From Delphinus delphis (lineage: Eukaryota > Chordata > Mammalia > Artiodactyla > Delphinidae), in contig NC_082689.1 in the NCBI RefSeq assembly GCF_949987515.2, positions 101,222,957 to 101,286,956 of the forward strand: a DNA stretch of 64,000 nucleotides, in the 5' to 3' direction. The translations under genes and the position numbers were made by a program. Positions 47,700-60,550 of the stretch are shown here, piece after piece (the first letter of the stretch is position 1; every line of letters begins with the position of its first letter). A model generated the notes under the pieces. That model did no database searches, was not told the origin of the DNA, and saw only the letters and a list, made by a program, of their open reading frames with translations.

Positions 47700-49870
47700 T
47701 GAATAGGCTAATGCATTATACAGGAATGATAATATTTTGTGTTCAATAAAATATTTTTATTACAATAATATGTTTTGCTTTGCATAAACTTTGAGAACGC
47801 AGACCACTAAAATTTTTTAAAACACTATACTTCCATTACCAAGAGACCATCACTTTTCTCACTTTTTATTATATCCTCCCAGACAATTTTTATGCTTATA
47901 AATGCATACTTTTTTTACTAAAATAAAATTATATTCTACACGCTGTTTTATAACATGTTTCTTCAGTTAATGACCTTCACTTTTCCATGGCAGTATATTT
48001 TTATCTTATATTACACTCAGTTCTACAAGCAGATTTCCTCAAATGTCCCCAAAATGTCCTTTACAATTGGTTTGTTTTTAAGAGAGTTTATTTCAGAAGC
48101 GCATATTTCGTTTGATATTCATGTTTTCTCAGCTGCTTTTACCTTAACAAATCACTTTTAATGACACTCATTTGTTGACAAGATCTAGCCTGATGTCCTA
48201 CAGAAGGTCAATCCTTGTGTGGTGCTTCCTCCTGGTATCATTTGTTTGTCTCTTGAGGATCCTGTAATCTGAAAGTTAGATCTAAAATCTAGAGGATTTA
48301 AGTTAATCAAGTTTGCTAAAATATATCCGAAGTGATATTATGTACTTTATATTCCATCTCATCAAGAAATTTATAATATCTGGTTCTTCCACCATTAATA
48401 CTGATAAGACTCACTGTTTATTAGAGTGATGGCAAGCTGAGCCCTCATTGTACACAAACATTTTCCTCCTTTCAACTAGAAGCTAAAACTGTGGTATAAC
48501 TTTGGTATTCCCATATAAATTTCCAGTTTTCTCATCAACCATGTGTCTAATGGTTTTGACATCCATCCATAATCCTTTTCTGAATTAATATTTCATTAGA
48601 GGGGTTTGTGGAACGATGATTTGTTGTTGTTGATCTGGTTACTTCTCTAAAGTAAAGCTATCCCTCACCAACAGGGCTTATTTTGTTATAGTTACTAATT
48701 CAAAATTATGATCCATGCTTTATCTTTTCCCTTTAGTTATCAATTTTGAAAGGAGTGGATTGGGTTCATTGCCACCTCAAATGGCAATTTCTAACTTTCT
48801 CTCTTTGTAACATTTTGGACTCTTGAATTTTCAGTGGTTTATTGTTTCAATTGGCTAATTTTTTTATTCTCAAATTTTTACAATTTGTACAGTGTGATAC
48901 AAAGTTGATAGCTCTCTTCATGTTTATTGTTGTGTCATTTAACTTAACTCAGTTGTTACTATTTCTTAACTTCAAATTGTGAATATTTTAAACATGTAGA
49001 AAATAGAAATTGTAGAATAAAGAATCCCACATTACCCTGCACCAAACCTCAAGAATTATGAACACATGTTCAAACTTGTTACTTCTATATTTCCAACCAC
49101 TCTCCTCTCTATATTCTTTGGAAGTGAATTCCAGACATACACTTTATTTCATCCACAAGTAATTTAGTGTACTTCTAAAAGACAAAGACTCTTAGGAGAG
49201 CTACCGACCATTATATACCTAAAAATCTATTAACAATGATTTCTTAAATATCATTAAATATCTTGTTAGTGTTTACATTTCTCATTGTTTTTAAATGTTG
49301 TGTGTGTGAGAGAGTGTATGTTTAAGCTTTGCTTGTTTGTTTGAATCAAGATCGAAATAAAGTCCATGCATAATAATGGATTGATATGCCTCCTAAATCT
49401 TTTTAAATCTACAAATTCACTCCTCACAATATTTTCCCCCCTGAAATTTTTTGTTGCTATTTAAGAAATTAGGCCCCTTATCCTGTAGAATTGCCTATAG
49501 TCGGTATTTTGTTGATTTCACCTCCACAGTGTCAATTGATCAATTAAGGTTCAATATAAGTGTTTTTTTTTTTAGGATGCCTATTAAATGAAGATTGTAA
49601 AAACCCTTCCCAGTTGAGCAACTATTTTCAAATTAGCCTGCCATGTTTTCCAGTGAGCACATGCCCGTGATTTTAGGTCTATCAGACACATCTTTGCTTC
49701 TTCCTACTTCTCCCATCAAAGCTTCAGCAAAATGAGTCTTAGGCACCCATAAAGACTTATGCTCCATTTGCTCGAATCTTAGGTTAATGAGGAAACATTG
49801 TTATACAGTCTTGTTGGAGATGCTCATTAGTCTTAGTTCTGCTATTGCTGATTGCTCTATTTTTATTGGT
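47700..49870 (-). mobile_element. Old L1 (L1M/HAL1-like) 3' sequence, minus strand
   Basis: TGCATACTTTTTTTACTAAA and TTATAACATGTTTCTTCAGT near 47905-47970, then GAAGTGAATTCCAGACATAC at 49121, have the pattern of reversed L1M 3' regions. Boundaries and continuity are uncertain. Confidence 0.45.
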
Positions 49871-49879
49871 GGATATTTT

Positions 49880-50472
49880 AAAAAAATTTTTATTTTATAT
49901 TGAAGTATAGTTGATTTACAATGTTGTGTAGGTTTCAGGTGTACAGCAAAGTGATTCAGTTACACATATATCTATTCTTTTTAAAACTCTTTTCCCATTT
50001 AGGTTGTTATAGAATATTGAGCAGAGTTCCCTGTGCTGTACAGTAGGTCCTTGTTGGTTATCCATTTTAAATATAGCAGTGTGTACATATCGATCCCCAA
50101 ATCCAAACCTACCCCTTCCCCTCACCCTTCCCCCCGGGTAACCGTAAGTTTGTTCTCTAAGTCTGTGAGTCTGTTTCTGTTTTGTAAATAAGTTCATTTG
50201 TATCATTTTCTTTTAGATTCCACATTTAAGCAATATCATATGATATTTGTCTTTTTCTGTCTGACTTACTTCACTTAGTAATGATAATCTCCAGATCCAT
50301 CCATGTTGCTGCAAATGACATTATTTCATTCTTTTCAATGGCTGAGTAATATTCTATTGTATATATGTACCACATCTTCTTTATTTCTTTATCTGTCAAT
50401 GGGCATTTAGGTTGCTTCCATGTCTTGGCTATCGTAAATAGTGCTGCAATGAACATTGGGGTGTATGCAAGA
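49880..50472 (-). mobile_element. L1 3' end, minus strand
   Basis: AGTATAGTTGATTTACAATG, GTGTACAGCAAAGTGATTCA, GGGTAACCGTAAGTTTGTTC and TTGCTTCCATGTCTTGGCTA are the reversed L1 3'UTR and ORF2 end. A 70-codon minus frame reads ORF2 (ALFTIAKTWKQPKCPLTDKE). Confidence 0.93.
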
Positions 50473-51293
50473 CAATTAAACACTTACATTGTCACTACTA
50501 CCGTCTTCCCCGAGTTTCTCCATTAGCTTTTAAAATTCCCTTGCTTTCTAGTACAGTTGGATACCTCAGTCTCACTTTGCAACTTTCCAAAACTGGCACT
50601 GGCCATTTTTCAAGAAGACTTATTTTTGTTCTAATGAGGACTCATATTAAAGACCAAATATGGGCACTAGTGGTGCCCATTGTTAGAACTAGAAGTTTTA
50701 ACTTTTTAAAAAAATGATCAATTCATAATAATATTTTCAATTCAATTTTAACATTCCAGTGATTTCACTTAGTTTTTGACTTTATATGTGCATTTCTTTT
50801 CCCTTATATTGAAAAAATCTTGAGTCTTAATATCATTAATAAAATAACTTCTTTGACTTATCAGGCAAAATAAAATAGTTTAAAAATAACATACTACTAA
50901 GAATAAAACTTTGAAAGGAAGTTTAAAATGCCTTTTTTCTTTTAATGCATAGAACATTTTCCATTAAGGTGGTAGAATCAAAATTTTATGTTATAAAGCC
51001 ATTGAGAACAATACTTTCTGGGTATAATTATGCTAGCAGTTTTGGACCAGCTCTTAGGAGAAGGCCATATATAGAGAGAGGATGGCTTAGGATAGCTTCC
51101 TGGTTTCTCCCTCCAAGGGCTACCTCTACTTTTGTTACAGTGGAATGGAAATTTCTCTGAGCTGTGACATTATCAACACTGTTTTGCCTAACCTTTTCTC
51201 CTCTTTTTTCCATCTTTTCTAGCATCCATGCACTATTCTTTCTATAGATATGCCCACAGGATTGCCCACAGTATAGATCCTCTCCTTCTGACA
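50473..51293. other. Unassigned sequence
   Basis: Nothing recognised over about 0.8 kb. Confidence 0.4.
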
Positions 51294-51340
51294 AATGTGT
51301 GTGTGTGTGTGTGTGTGTGCGCGTGTGCGTGTGTGTGCTG
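51294..51340. repeat. (TG)n microsatellite with CG units
   Basis: About 45 bp of TG repeats broken by GCGCGTGTGCG. Alternating purine-pyrimidine DNA of this kind can adopt Z-form. Confidence 0.93.
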
Positions 51341-51915
51341 TGTTCTCTAAATTCTGCTTTCTCCACGTCCCCCACCATCACTTCTGGATCATCCCCATTG
51401 TATCTGTCACTCCACCACTAGCCCACTGTATTGTTGTTTCTTGTTCCAAGTCCATTGGTTTGGGGGAAATTTCTCCCAATTTATACCTTATTTGGTTTTT
51501 GTGACTTCTGTGGTTTCTCTCTCCTCTTGTATCAGTGAAGGTTTAAGTTATAGAGCTCTCATTTATGCTTCTAGTTATTTCAAGGTTTTAGAAGGAGAAA
51601 CAAAGAGATCTGTGCTTGAGCTTGCTGCCATGTTCCTATTAGAACTCACGACCCTTAGGTTGCGGCTGCAGCTGAATCCAAATTCATTTGTTGGATTATA
51701 AAACGCCCCGAGCTTATACCCAAAGGTGATGATTGAATATATAAAGGAGGGAGAAAAGGCCTCGGTGTAGTTTGCAACTGTGTACCTCAGGCCCCAGGGT
51801 CTCTGGGGAGTTAGTAAGAACAATCTAAATTTCCATACGCCTATGAAACATCTTCCCTTGGCTGAAAAATGAATACATTTCAGTACATTTATGGGGTATT
51901 GACTATTGAACCCTA

Positions 51916-52148
51916 TTTTTTTTTTTTTTTTTTTTTTTTTTTTGCGGTACGCGGGCCTCTCACTGTTGTGGCCTCTCCCGTTGCAGAGCACAAGCTCCGG
52001 ATGCGCAGGCTCAGCGGCCACGGCTCACGGGCCCAGCCGCTCCGTGGCATGTGGTATCTTCCTGGACTGGGGCACGAACCCGTGTCCCCTGAATCGGCAG
52101 GCGGACTCTCAACCACTGCGCCACCAGGGAAACCTCAACCACTGCGCT
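51916..52148 (-). mobile_element. CHR SINE, minus strand, with duplicated head
   Basis: A 28-T run precedes a full reversed SINE. Its head segment CTCAACCACTGCGC occurs twice, at 52108-52121 and 52134-52147. GAACCCTATTTTT (51908-51920) and GAGCCCAATTTTT (52149-52161) may be the target duplication, which would put both head copies inside the inserted unit. Confidence 0.92.
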
Positions 52149-52497
52149 GAGCCCAATTTTTAAAAATTAAGGATGGTAATAGGCAGGACATAGAATACAA
52201 TTTGTGTTAACAAACAATTGATTTGGGTACTAGGTTAAGTCTCTGCCAATGAGGGAAAAGATAGTCAGGTATTATACCCATGATGATGGTAAACAGAAGA
52301 TCCATTTTATTTTATCCTCATTACATTTTTTCCTATAAAATCTGAGTAATTGTCCTTTGAGCAAATTTCTTCCAGGAACACCCCAGGAACGTTACAATCT
52401 TTGTTAGCACCATTAATTTTTTTGTTTTTAAGATGTTTTTGATGTGGACCACTTTTAAAGTCTTTATTGAATTTATTACAATATTGATTCTGTTTTA

Positions 52498-52613
52498 TGT
52501 TTTGGTTTTTTGGCCATGAGGCATGTGGGATCTTAGCTCCCTGACCAGGGAGCAAACCCACACCCCCTGCATTGGAAGGAGAAGTCTTAACCACTGTACC
52601 ACCAGGGAAGTCC
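52498..52613 (-). mobile_element. Short tRNA-Glu-derived CHR-type SINE, minus strand
   Basis: GGCATGTGGGATCTTAGCTC, CCTGACCAGGGAGCAAACCC and CACTGTACCACCAGGGAAGT are the reversed short SINE. Confidence 0.9.
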
Positions 52614-53329
52614 CAGTACCGTTACTTAATCTCATATTATATTCCAGACAAAGACATATTCTTCTTGCTGAGCAATTCATGTACTTCAAATTCTAATGAT
52701 TTTATATTTATATATTTGCAAAATAATATATATAAAATGTTTCTAAATGTAATTTGAAAAACTCTTATAAAGTATATTCCATACATATATTATTTAATCT
52801 AATTATTTCTCCAGATTTGAATAAAATAAAAATTTCCCTGATCATTACTACCATCACCCCCCATGTTACTTTTTATTTAAAAAAATTCATGTAGACATTT
52901 TAATACAATCTTCCCACCTAATAACTTTGCCATATATTTTTACCATTTTCAAATATATTTAGATTTTGCAATTGATAAAGTGCAATTTCACTTTAAAGTA
53001 TGTTTTTCTAATACATAGTTTTTTCAACAAATTACATTTCCTCTATTACAATTAAAGTACAGCTACATCATGCCACCTTAAATATAATTATTTTACAATA
53101 GAAAAGCAAATCAAACAAGGAAAGGTTGATATTTTTTAGTTAGCAAGGCTACAGCAAGGGCCATTTTTCAAGGAGGGCAGAACTGATCCTGTCACTAGAG
53201 GACACTGTGTTTCTAGGGAACAGAAAAATAGTTTGTCAAGAAGGTGAGAGGGATGACATTTAAAGAAATAGATAAATATCACATACGCCTCCACAAAAAC
53301 TGGCCACTTTATATCTCACCTTTGCGAAT
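52614..53329. other. AT-rich sequence, possibly worn L1
   Basis: Composition resembles the L1M that follows, but I cannot anchor it. Confidence 0.35.
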
Positions 53330-54655
53330 TCCCATTGAACTATACCTGCTATAAACATTGATTGTTTTTTCATTACAAATATATTTATCATATATTTTTT
53401 CAAAATAAAAATAATACAATCATTGTATAATACTTAAAAAACAAATAAGCTAAGATAAGCAAATAAAAATTGCTACAATCTCACAAATCAGTCATAGGTA
53501 CTGTGAACATTTTATATGAGGTTTTTAGTGTGTGTTTAAATATCTAAAGATAGAGATTTAAGAGGTTTTCCCCCCACAATATTATATATAGTTTGACTGT
53601 CAGCTTTATTTGCTGAAATATTGTAAACCTTAGTTTAGTATATGAATAATATGGGCACACCTTGATTAAGTTATCTAGTCCACTATTATTAAGCAATTAC
53701 TTTGCTTCTAGTTTTTCCCTTTTGTAACTACTATTTTGATAAACATATTAGTAAAGGTTTTTAAAACATATATCTTGGGAGTTTTTTAAGATTAATTCTG
53801 AAAAGTCATATGGAGATACTGATGGGTTGGGTATGTATAAACTTTTGAGATGATGACGGAGACTGCTAATTGTCTGCCCAATATGATGATCTGTTATAAA
53901 ATATCTTTACAAATATGTGGCGGTTTGCAGACTGCCAGGTGATACAGCTCTGGCAGTAAGACTTAATTGAAGTCAGAACTCTGGAAAAGTTCTTTAAAAG
54001 GAAGGCTGACCCTGTTATCATGGTTCCCTTTTGCCTCTAGCATTGGAGTATGACTAGGAGAACATCATCTCAGGGTTGGAGTTTTAGCAACCACATGACA
54101 AAAACAAACAGCAACCTAGGAATGTCTGGATGCACACAAAGGAAGTATGGGAGAGTAAGACAGACAGACACAATTAGAATGAGATTATGTCTTTATGGAA
54201 CTGCCATGCTATCCCTGGATTTTCCACCTCCAGTTTTCTCATTATGTGAGAAAATAAAACACCATTTGGTTAAGTCACTACCACTTCAGCTTTTGCTATG
54301 GATAATTTAATTCCTAATTGATAAAATAGCTAAATGCCTTCCAGAAATGTACAGTCCCACCAGAGACATAGTAAATAGCCTGTTTCACTGTGCTCTTACT
54401 GTCACTGGATATCTTGTGTTTCAACTATTTTTTCTAACTGAATAGGGTACAATTTTTTTTATTTAAAATTGTGTTTCTTTGAGTATTACAGGTATTACAT
54501 TTTTTTAAACATTATTGACAATTTGTATTTTTTATTTTGAAAATTATATGTCTTTTGTCTATTTTTCTACTGGGATATTTGCTTTACTTAATTTATAAAG
54601 TTTCTTTGTAAATTGAGATTAGTAACTTTTGATTTTCCATATAAGCTATGCATAT
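53330..54655 (-). mobile_element. Old L1 (L1M) 3' sequence, minus strand, interrupted by MLT1
   Basis: TGATAAACATATTAGTAAAG and TTCTGAAAAGTCATATGGAG at 53735-53815, then CAGAAATGTACAGTCCCACC at 54341 and TTTTCTACTGGGATATTTGC at 54565, are the reversed L1M 3' region on both sides of an LTR. Confidence 0.65.
53855..54325 (+). mobile_element. Old MLT1-like LTR inside L1M
   Basis: TCCACCTCCAGTTTTCTCAT, TATGTGAGAAAATAAA and the terminal TTCCTAATTGATA follow the order of the older MLT1 subfamilies. The 5' half is weaker. Confidence 0.55.
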
Positions 54656-54657
54656 GA

Positions 54658-56360
54658 TTTTTCTTTTTTATTGAATTATAGTTGACTTACAATGTTGTGT
54701 TAGTTTCTGGTGTACAGCAAAGTGATTCACATACACATATATATATATATATATATTCATTTCATATTCTTTTCCATTATAGTTTATTACAAGGTATTGA
54801 ATATAGTTCCCTGTGCTATACAGTAGGACCTTGCTGTTTTTTTATCTGCTAATAAAAAAAGTAGTTTTTATCTGCTAATCCCAAACTCCTAATTTATCCC
54901 TCCTCCCCCCTTTCCCATTTGGTAACCATAAGTTTGTTTTCTAAGTCTGTGAGTCTGTTTCTGTTATGTAGATAAGTTGATTTGTATCATTTTTTTAGAT
55001 TCTACATATAAGTGATATCATATGGTATTTGTCTTTTTCTGTCTGACTTACTTCTCTTAGTATGATAATCCCCAGGTGCATCCATGTTGCTGAAAATGGC
55101 ATTATTTTGTTCTTTTTTATGGCTGAGTAATATTCCATTGTATATATATACCACATCTTTATCCATTCATCTGTCAATAGACACTTTGGTTGCTTCCATG
55201 TCTTGGCTATTGTAAATAGTGCTGTTATGAACACTGGGGTGCATGTATCTTTTTGAATTAGAGTATTCTCCACATATATGCCCAGGAGTGGAATTGCCGG
55301 ATCATATAGTATCTCTATGTTTAGTTTTTTAAGGAATCTCCATACTGCTCTCCATAGTGGCTGCAAAAATTCACATTCCCACAAAAGTGTAGGAGGGTTC
55401 CTTTTTCTCCACACCCTCTCCAGCATTTATTATTTGTAAGCTTTTTAATGATGGCCATTCTGACCAGTGTGAGGTGATACCTAAATGTAATTTTTATTTG
55501 CATTTTATCTAATAATTAAAGATTCTGAGCATCTTTTTCATGTGCCTATTGACCATCCATGTGTCTTCTTTGGAGAAATGTCCATTTACGTCTTGTGCCT
55601 ATTTTTTGATTGGGCTGTTTGAATTGTATATGCTGTTTGTATATTGAATTGTATGTGCTGTTTTTATATTTTGGAGATTAAGCCCTTGTTGCTTGCAACA
55701 TTTGCAAATATTTTCTCCCAGTCTATAGGGTGTCTTTTCATTTTGTTTATAGTCTCCTTTGCTGTGCAAACTTGTAAGTTTGATTAGGTCCCATCTGTTT
55801 ATTTTTCCTTTCATTTCTATTGTCTTGGGAGACTGATCTAAGAAACCATTGCTACTAATTATGTCAGAGAATGTTTTGCCTATGTTCTCTTCCAAGAGTT
55901 TTATGGTATCATGTCTTATGCTTAAGTCTTTAAGCCATTTTGAGTTTATTTTTGTGTATGGCGTGAGGGTGTGCTCTAATTTCATTGATTTACATGTGGT
56001 TGTACAGCTTTCCCAACACCATTTGCTGAAGAGACTGTCTTTTCTCCATTGTATATTCTTGTCTCCTTTGTCTAAGGTTAATTGACCAAAGGTGGGTGGG
56101 TTTATTTTCTGGGCTTTTCATTTTGTTCCCTTAAGCCATTTGTCTGTTTTTGTGTCAATACCATGTTGTTTTGACTACTGTAGCTTTGTAGTATTTTCTG
56201 AAGTCTAGGAGGGCTTTGTTCCTCCAGCTTTGTTCTTTTTCCTCAGGATTTCTTTGGCAATTCTGGGTCTTTTGTGGTACATATATATTTTAGGATTATT
56301 TGTCTAGTTCTGTGAAAAATGTCATGAGTAATTTGATAGTGATTGCATCAAACCTGATTT
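54658..56360 (-). mobile_element. 5'-truncated L1, 1.7 kb, minus strand
   Basis: The 3'UTR is at the left (TTGAATTATAGTTGACTTAC, TACAGCAAAGTGATTCACAT) with an AT repeat at 54726-54758, followed by the ORF2 3' third on the minus strand. It is the longest L1 piece here and supplies the uninterrupted version of the region missing in 38558-39053. Confidence 0.95.
54995..55985 (-). pseudogene. L1 ORF2 C-terminal remnant
   Basis: L1 ORF2p is the endonuclease-reverse transcriptase of LINE-1; this piece is its C-terminal part, past the polymerase core. Three overlapping minus frames carry it. At 55985-55599 come TPYTKINSKWLKDLSIRHDT and [20 protein letters not shown]. At 55503-55321 come [15 protein letters not shown] and the Cys-rich knuckle [15 protein letters not shown]. 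At 55426-54995 come [23 protein letters not shown] and [16 protein letters not shown]. The changes of frame show at least two frameshifts, so no intact protein is made. The endonuclease and polymerase domains were lost by 5' truncation at about 56360. Confidence 0.93.
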
Positions 56361-57541
56361 TTCTATTTTGTTATTCATACTTGTAGATTACAATTTTTAT
56401 CTTGAAATTTTTATTTTTGTGTGTTTTTTTCTTTTCACTGTGACTTCTGTTAGTATTTCAATACATAGGAAATCCTTGAAGTCTTTCTGTACCTCAAAAT
56501 CAAATATTGACCTTTCTATCTGGTTGTATTTTAATACCATACTATTTCATTTAAATCTTCAGTATAGCTAAAATCTATTTTCATATGAGGAAAATATCCA
56601 ACTTAAATTTTTTTCTGTGGTGAACTATTTATCTCCATATCATTTATCAAATAGCAATTTATTTTATCATTTATCTTTAATTATTTTACATACTATTTTC
56701 TGTTTCTTGATCAGGAATATAACAATATTGTGGATATCTACTGTGTACCAGAATTACTATACATAGAGTGATGAATCAAACGTTCTGTCCCAAGAGAATT
56801 AGATAAGTATTTTGGAAATAAGTAAATAGTTTATTTCAGTAAGATATGATCAGGACTGGCAAGACAGATCATCTCAAGGTACTCTGTATCTTTTTCCTTC
56901 TATTTCTATACGGAATCACATGTTAAAATAATATTTCACACACTTCATTTCTAGATTATTCTAGAAAAGTGTATATATTAGCCAAGCAGGTAGGGGGGCA
57001 CACTATGCTTGGTGTGTGTGTGACATTACTGGTTGAATTATGAGGGCAGTGCCTTCTACTATGACCTACCTTCATGGGGATGTAATGCTTTGCTTTTAAA
57101 TGTCACCCAGCTCTGCTCGTGGTTCTAGAATGCAGACATTCTCACACTGTCCTCTGGAATCCTCAGAAGAATTCATCCATATGCCACTAGTTTAGCTTGG
57201 TCACACCACAGAAACTCCTATCGTATAGAAACACCTATATTAAGTCACCAGCAGGAGCTGCCTTGAAAGGAATGACATTCCCCAGAGGAGGAAAATAACC
57301 ATGCCATCAAAGGTTCTCTACAGGCTCAGATTTTCAAGCAAGATACAGTATCTGACAAACTGTCAGAAACCCAGCATGAAATGAGCCAATATGAAGCCAA
57401 GTCACAGTGCCACTGTCAGAGGGGAACTCAACTGTCCTATTCTTTTCCTTGAAAATAAACAAAAATAAAATGTTTTGATACTGTTGCTTTATTTCTTGAC
57501 TCCAGGGGTGACAGTGTTTCCTCTGATGATCAAATGAAGTT
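56361..57541. other. Unassigned AT-rich sequence
   Basis: An L2-like reversed patch may lie at 56735-56835 (TGTGTACCAGAATTACTATA). The rest, including GC-richer DNA at 57000-57440, is unrecognised. Confidence 0.35.
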
Positions 57542-57554
57542 AAAATTTTATTTT

Positions 57555-57770
57555 ATTTATTTTTTATTTTATTTTATTTTTGTGGTACACGGGCCTCTAA
57601 CTGTTGTGGCCTCTCCCGTTGTGGAGCACAGGCTCCGGATGCGCAGGCTCAGCAGCCATGGCTCACGGTAGCCACTCCGCGGCATGTGGGATCTTCCCAG
57701 ACAGGGGCATGAACCCGTGTTCCCTGCATCAGCAGGCGGACTCTTAACCACTGTGCCACCAGGGCATCCC
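57555..57770 (-). mobile_element. CHR SINE, minus strand
   Basis: A (TTTTA)n tail leads into the reversed SINE, which has a small internal loss (CTCACGGTAGCCACTCC). AAAATTTTATTTT at 57542-57554 and 57771-57783 is an exact target duplication. Confidence 0.95.
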
Positions 57771-57783
57771 AAAATTTTATTTT

Positions 57784-59362
57784 TAAAGTGAATTCTGTGT
57801 TTGTTTAATTTTGTATTGACCTCTGGAATCATGTGGGCCATCACTTTGTAAGCTAAAACTTGAAGACAGAATAATGTCACGATAGTTACTCTTTGTAGAA
57901 AGTAGTCTCAAGCAATGATCACAACATCAGGGTAATCTGGGAAAGATTTCCATGTTGAATCTCAGGAAAAAGTTAAAAATTAAGACTACAAAATATTGAC
58001 AGGTAGCTGTGATTCTGAAGATGTTTCAGGTCTCCAATGCAAACGATGATTTCAACAGACCCCTGAAATTCTCAGATTCTCTGACAGCTTTCAGAGGAAT
58101 ACGTATTTATCATAGAACACTACCATGAAGTTTATTTACCTGGTGTTTGCCCTGAAAGTCTGGAACTTTACTATCCTGTTGCACTAGGCTGTACCACACA
58201 CAGGTCAAGAATATGCTCTTCTACTTTTCTACATTCAAGGCAGACTGTGTGTGTATATGTGGATCTGCTTCCCTGGACATAAGCCATATGCTGATCACGG
58301 CTCTCAGGGACTCAAAATCCTGAAAGCTAAAGGGAAAACAGAAATAAAAAATCAAAAAGAGTGGGGCTGTTTGCCAATAATTCTGCTGCATTTATATATT
58401 CTTCCCACTAAAAAGGGAATCTCCTAACTCTGTGGCCCAGGTGTCTGCTAGAAGTACGACTTAATGGCTCCAACAAAGATGCAGTCTCACACTGTAACAC
58501 CTGAGAGGCAATGCTTGAGGAAGCCAGAGTTTCCCACTGTATGTTGGTGGGGGTTAGGCCCATCAGAACTCTGAAAATGAAAACGAGATAAAGAAATTCT
58601 TCAAGGACTTGAGACTTAATTGAATTGGATCTATAGGTCATGCACCCCAATTTTGTAACATATAAATGATAAGAGGAAACAAAGTTTTAAGGAAAAAATT
58701 AAGTGATTTCTTTTTATTTTTTATTTGAGATTTTACTTCAGTGTGCATGAGAGCCAACTTCCTTTTGATGGATATGTTGAATGGTTAATATTTAGGTGTA
58801 AAGTAGACACTTCTAAAAAGTTTCTGAGGTAGACAGGATTTGACATTTTCTAAATGTGTCTGTGACTATCAACACCTTTTGGAAAGTAATAAATATTGCA
58901 CAATGAATTTATATCACAGATGTTACATCTGTTCCTCGATGTTGGCATTATAAAGAGATTATAGTTGTTCTTATGTGATGGGAAAGTCACTTATGTCCTT
59001 TCTTCACCTTTCTTCCTTTAATATAGTAATTAAAATCATCTGAGGTATTAGCTATTAAGAGAGTCTTTGTATGAATGGAAATTTTAGGACTTCACATTTA
59101 TATGATGTCATATGTTTATTAGGTAGTTAAAATCTAATTCAATATAACCATTCTATTGGGTTACAAACTCTGGAGCTTCCCAGGTGTAATGTGAAATTAA
59201 TCTTATACATGGAAGGGCAGGGAGAGACCAAAGAAGGAGGCAGATTGCTCCAGATGGGCAGGTGACAGTTTTAGGGAGCAAGGAAACCTACTTATGAGAC
59301 TTGTCTTGGGTGGCCTTAAGCTTGCGGTGACAGCATTAGGTGGCAGCTTGAAGCAAGATCTT
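57784..59362. other. Unassigned sequence, about 1.6 kb
   Basis: I recognise nothing. An 80-codon minus frame (58408-58650) has no family motif. Confidence 0.4.
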
Positions 59363-59437
59363 AGTTCTCTGCCTAGGAATCCAACCTGGGCCACCGAGGT
59401 AAAAACCAGGAATCCTACTACTAGACCACCAGGGACT
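59363..59437 (-). mobile_element. tRNA-Glu-like SINE head or pseudogene
   Basis: The minus strand reads TCCCTGGTGGTCTAGTAGTA, then AGGATTCCTGGTTTTTACC and GGCCCAGGTTGGATTCC, the order of a full tRNA-Glu. Against the true gene the D-loop has lost bases, the anticodon loop reads TTTTTAC (TTT at the anticodon, not TTC/CTC) and the T-loop GTTCGA is GTTGGA. The sequence continues CTAAGATC as in CHR SINEs, so it is probably a SINE head. Confidence 0.7.
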
Positions 59438-59444
59438 AGTGGCT

Positions 59445-60350
59445 AGAAGCAGAGCCCTGACTCTTGTCTTCTTTGAAAAAAAAAAGAATTTTACAAAGAG
59501 ACCAAGGTTGTAAAGACCACAGTGTTAATTGGAAGCACAGTACATGTGGGAAAGCACACAAAGAAGCAGTTTATTAAGGACAGAAGCAAAGCAGAGCTAC
59601 ACACTCAGAGGAAAAGAGTGTGTGTGTCCTTGCTAGAGAGGAGCGCTAAAAGGGTAGTTTAAATTGCTTGTATAGAGGTCACCTATCCAGGTCTTTGGTT
59701 TCCTCTGGCCAATCATCTTGCTTTGTTCCTAATATCTGATCTGACTCAGGGTCCTCTCTGAGGTGCACACACACCTTTTAGCCAAGATGAATTCTAGTGT
59801 GAGGGCATCTGAGAGGCTGGCAGAACATATTATGGGCTAGTGCCCCTTCCCTTTTTTGACCCCAGAGGAACCTTCTGTGCATGTGCAGTTGAGGAGGTCT
59901 CCTTGATCTCAAGAATGAAAGATGTGGTCATCTTATCTTTTTACTCAAGCAGAGCTTAGTTCCTCTCCCCTCCTACCATTATCTTTTTCATTGAAGTGTC
60001 AGAGGGGGACAAGCTCCAACTGTTCAGCCTGACAAACTCCAGATGCCCGGCCTGGGGCCCATCTACCTCCTGCCTCAGCCTCAAGATGAGTAGTTTTCCA
60101 CACTTGCCCACCAAATCTTAAAACTTTGTATCAAGGCTCTAAATGAGTTCAGTCATGTACATTGTCTGGAGAGTCTCAATACCATATTTCTATATCAAGG
60201 ATGTGTCCTTGGTGCAGATTCTGGGAGTGGGGAAGGCAAACAGAATATACATTACAAGGACAGGGGAGGGGGTGGGGAGAATCCTATTGCCTGGGTCCAA
60301 ATCATAGGTCAATCTGCAGTTACATTTTCTTGATGACTTCCCTCAACACC
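59445..60350 (-). mobile_element. Putative endogenous retrovirus LTR, minus strand
   Basis: On the minus strand there is AATAAA (about 59570-59575) downstream of a GTTTAAA-like box and GC-richer U3-like DNA. I recall similar reversed LTRs in artiodactyls, but the edges are unclear and no primer-binding site is visible. Confidence 0.4.
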
Positions 60351-60550
60351 CTCTAATGAGAAAAAAAAATAGTTAAAAAAACTACTTCTACCAGAATTCA
60401 GATAAGCACTGTGGTTGTGGTCCAGTCCTGGGCTTGTAACTGAGCAGGACCCTATAGGGCCTTCCCAGGACAGATCTCTCCCCTATATTCTCTGCTGTAG
60501 CTCCTCTCTGAAGTACCTAGATAATAGTATCTGTTGCACATTTCTTGACT

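Noticed and set aside
51294..51340. CpG-island promoter at the TG/CG tract
   Set aside because: Only a few CG steps inside a microsatellite; surroundings are AT-rich without promoter features.
59363..59437. Functional tRNA-Glu gene
   Set aside because: D-loop, anticodon loop and T-loop are all altered, and SINE-like sequence continues past the 3' end.
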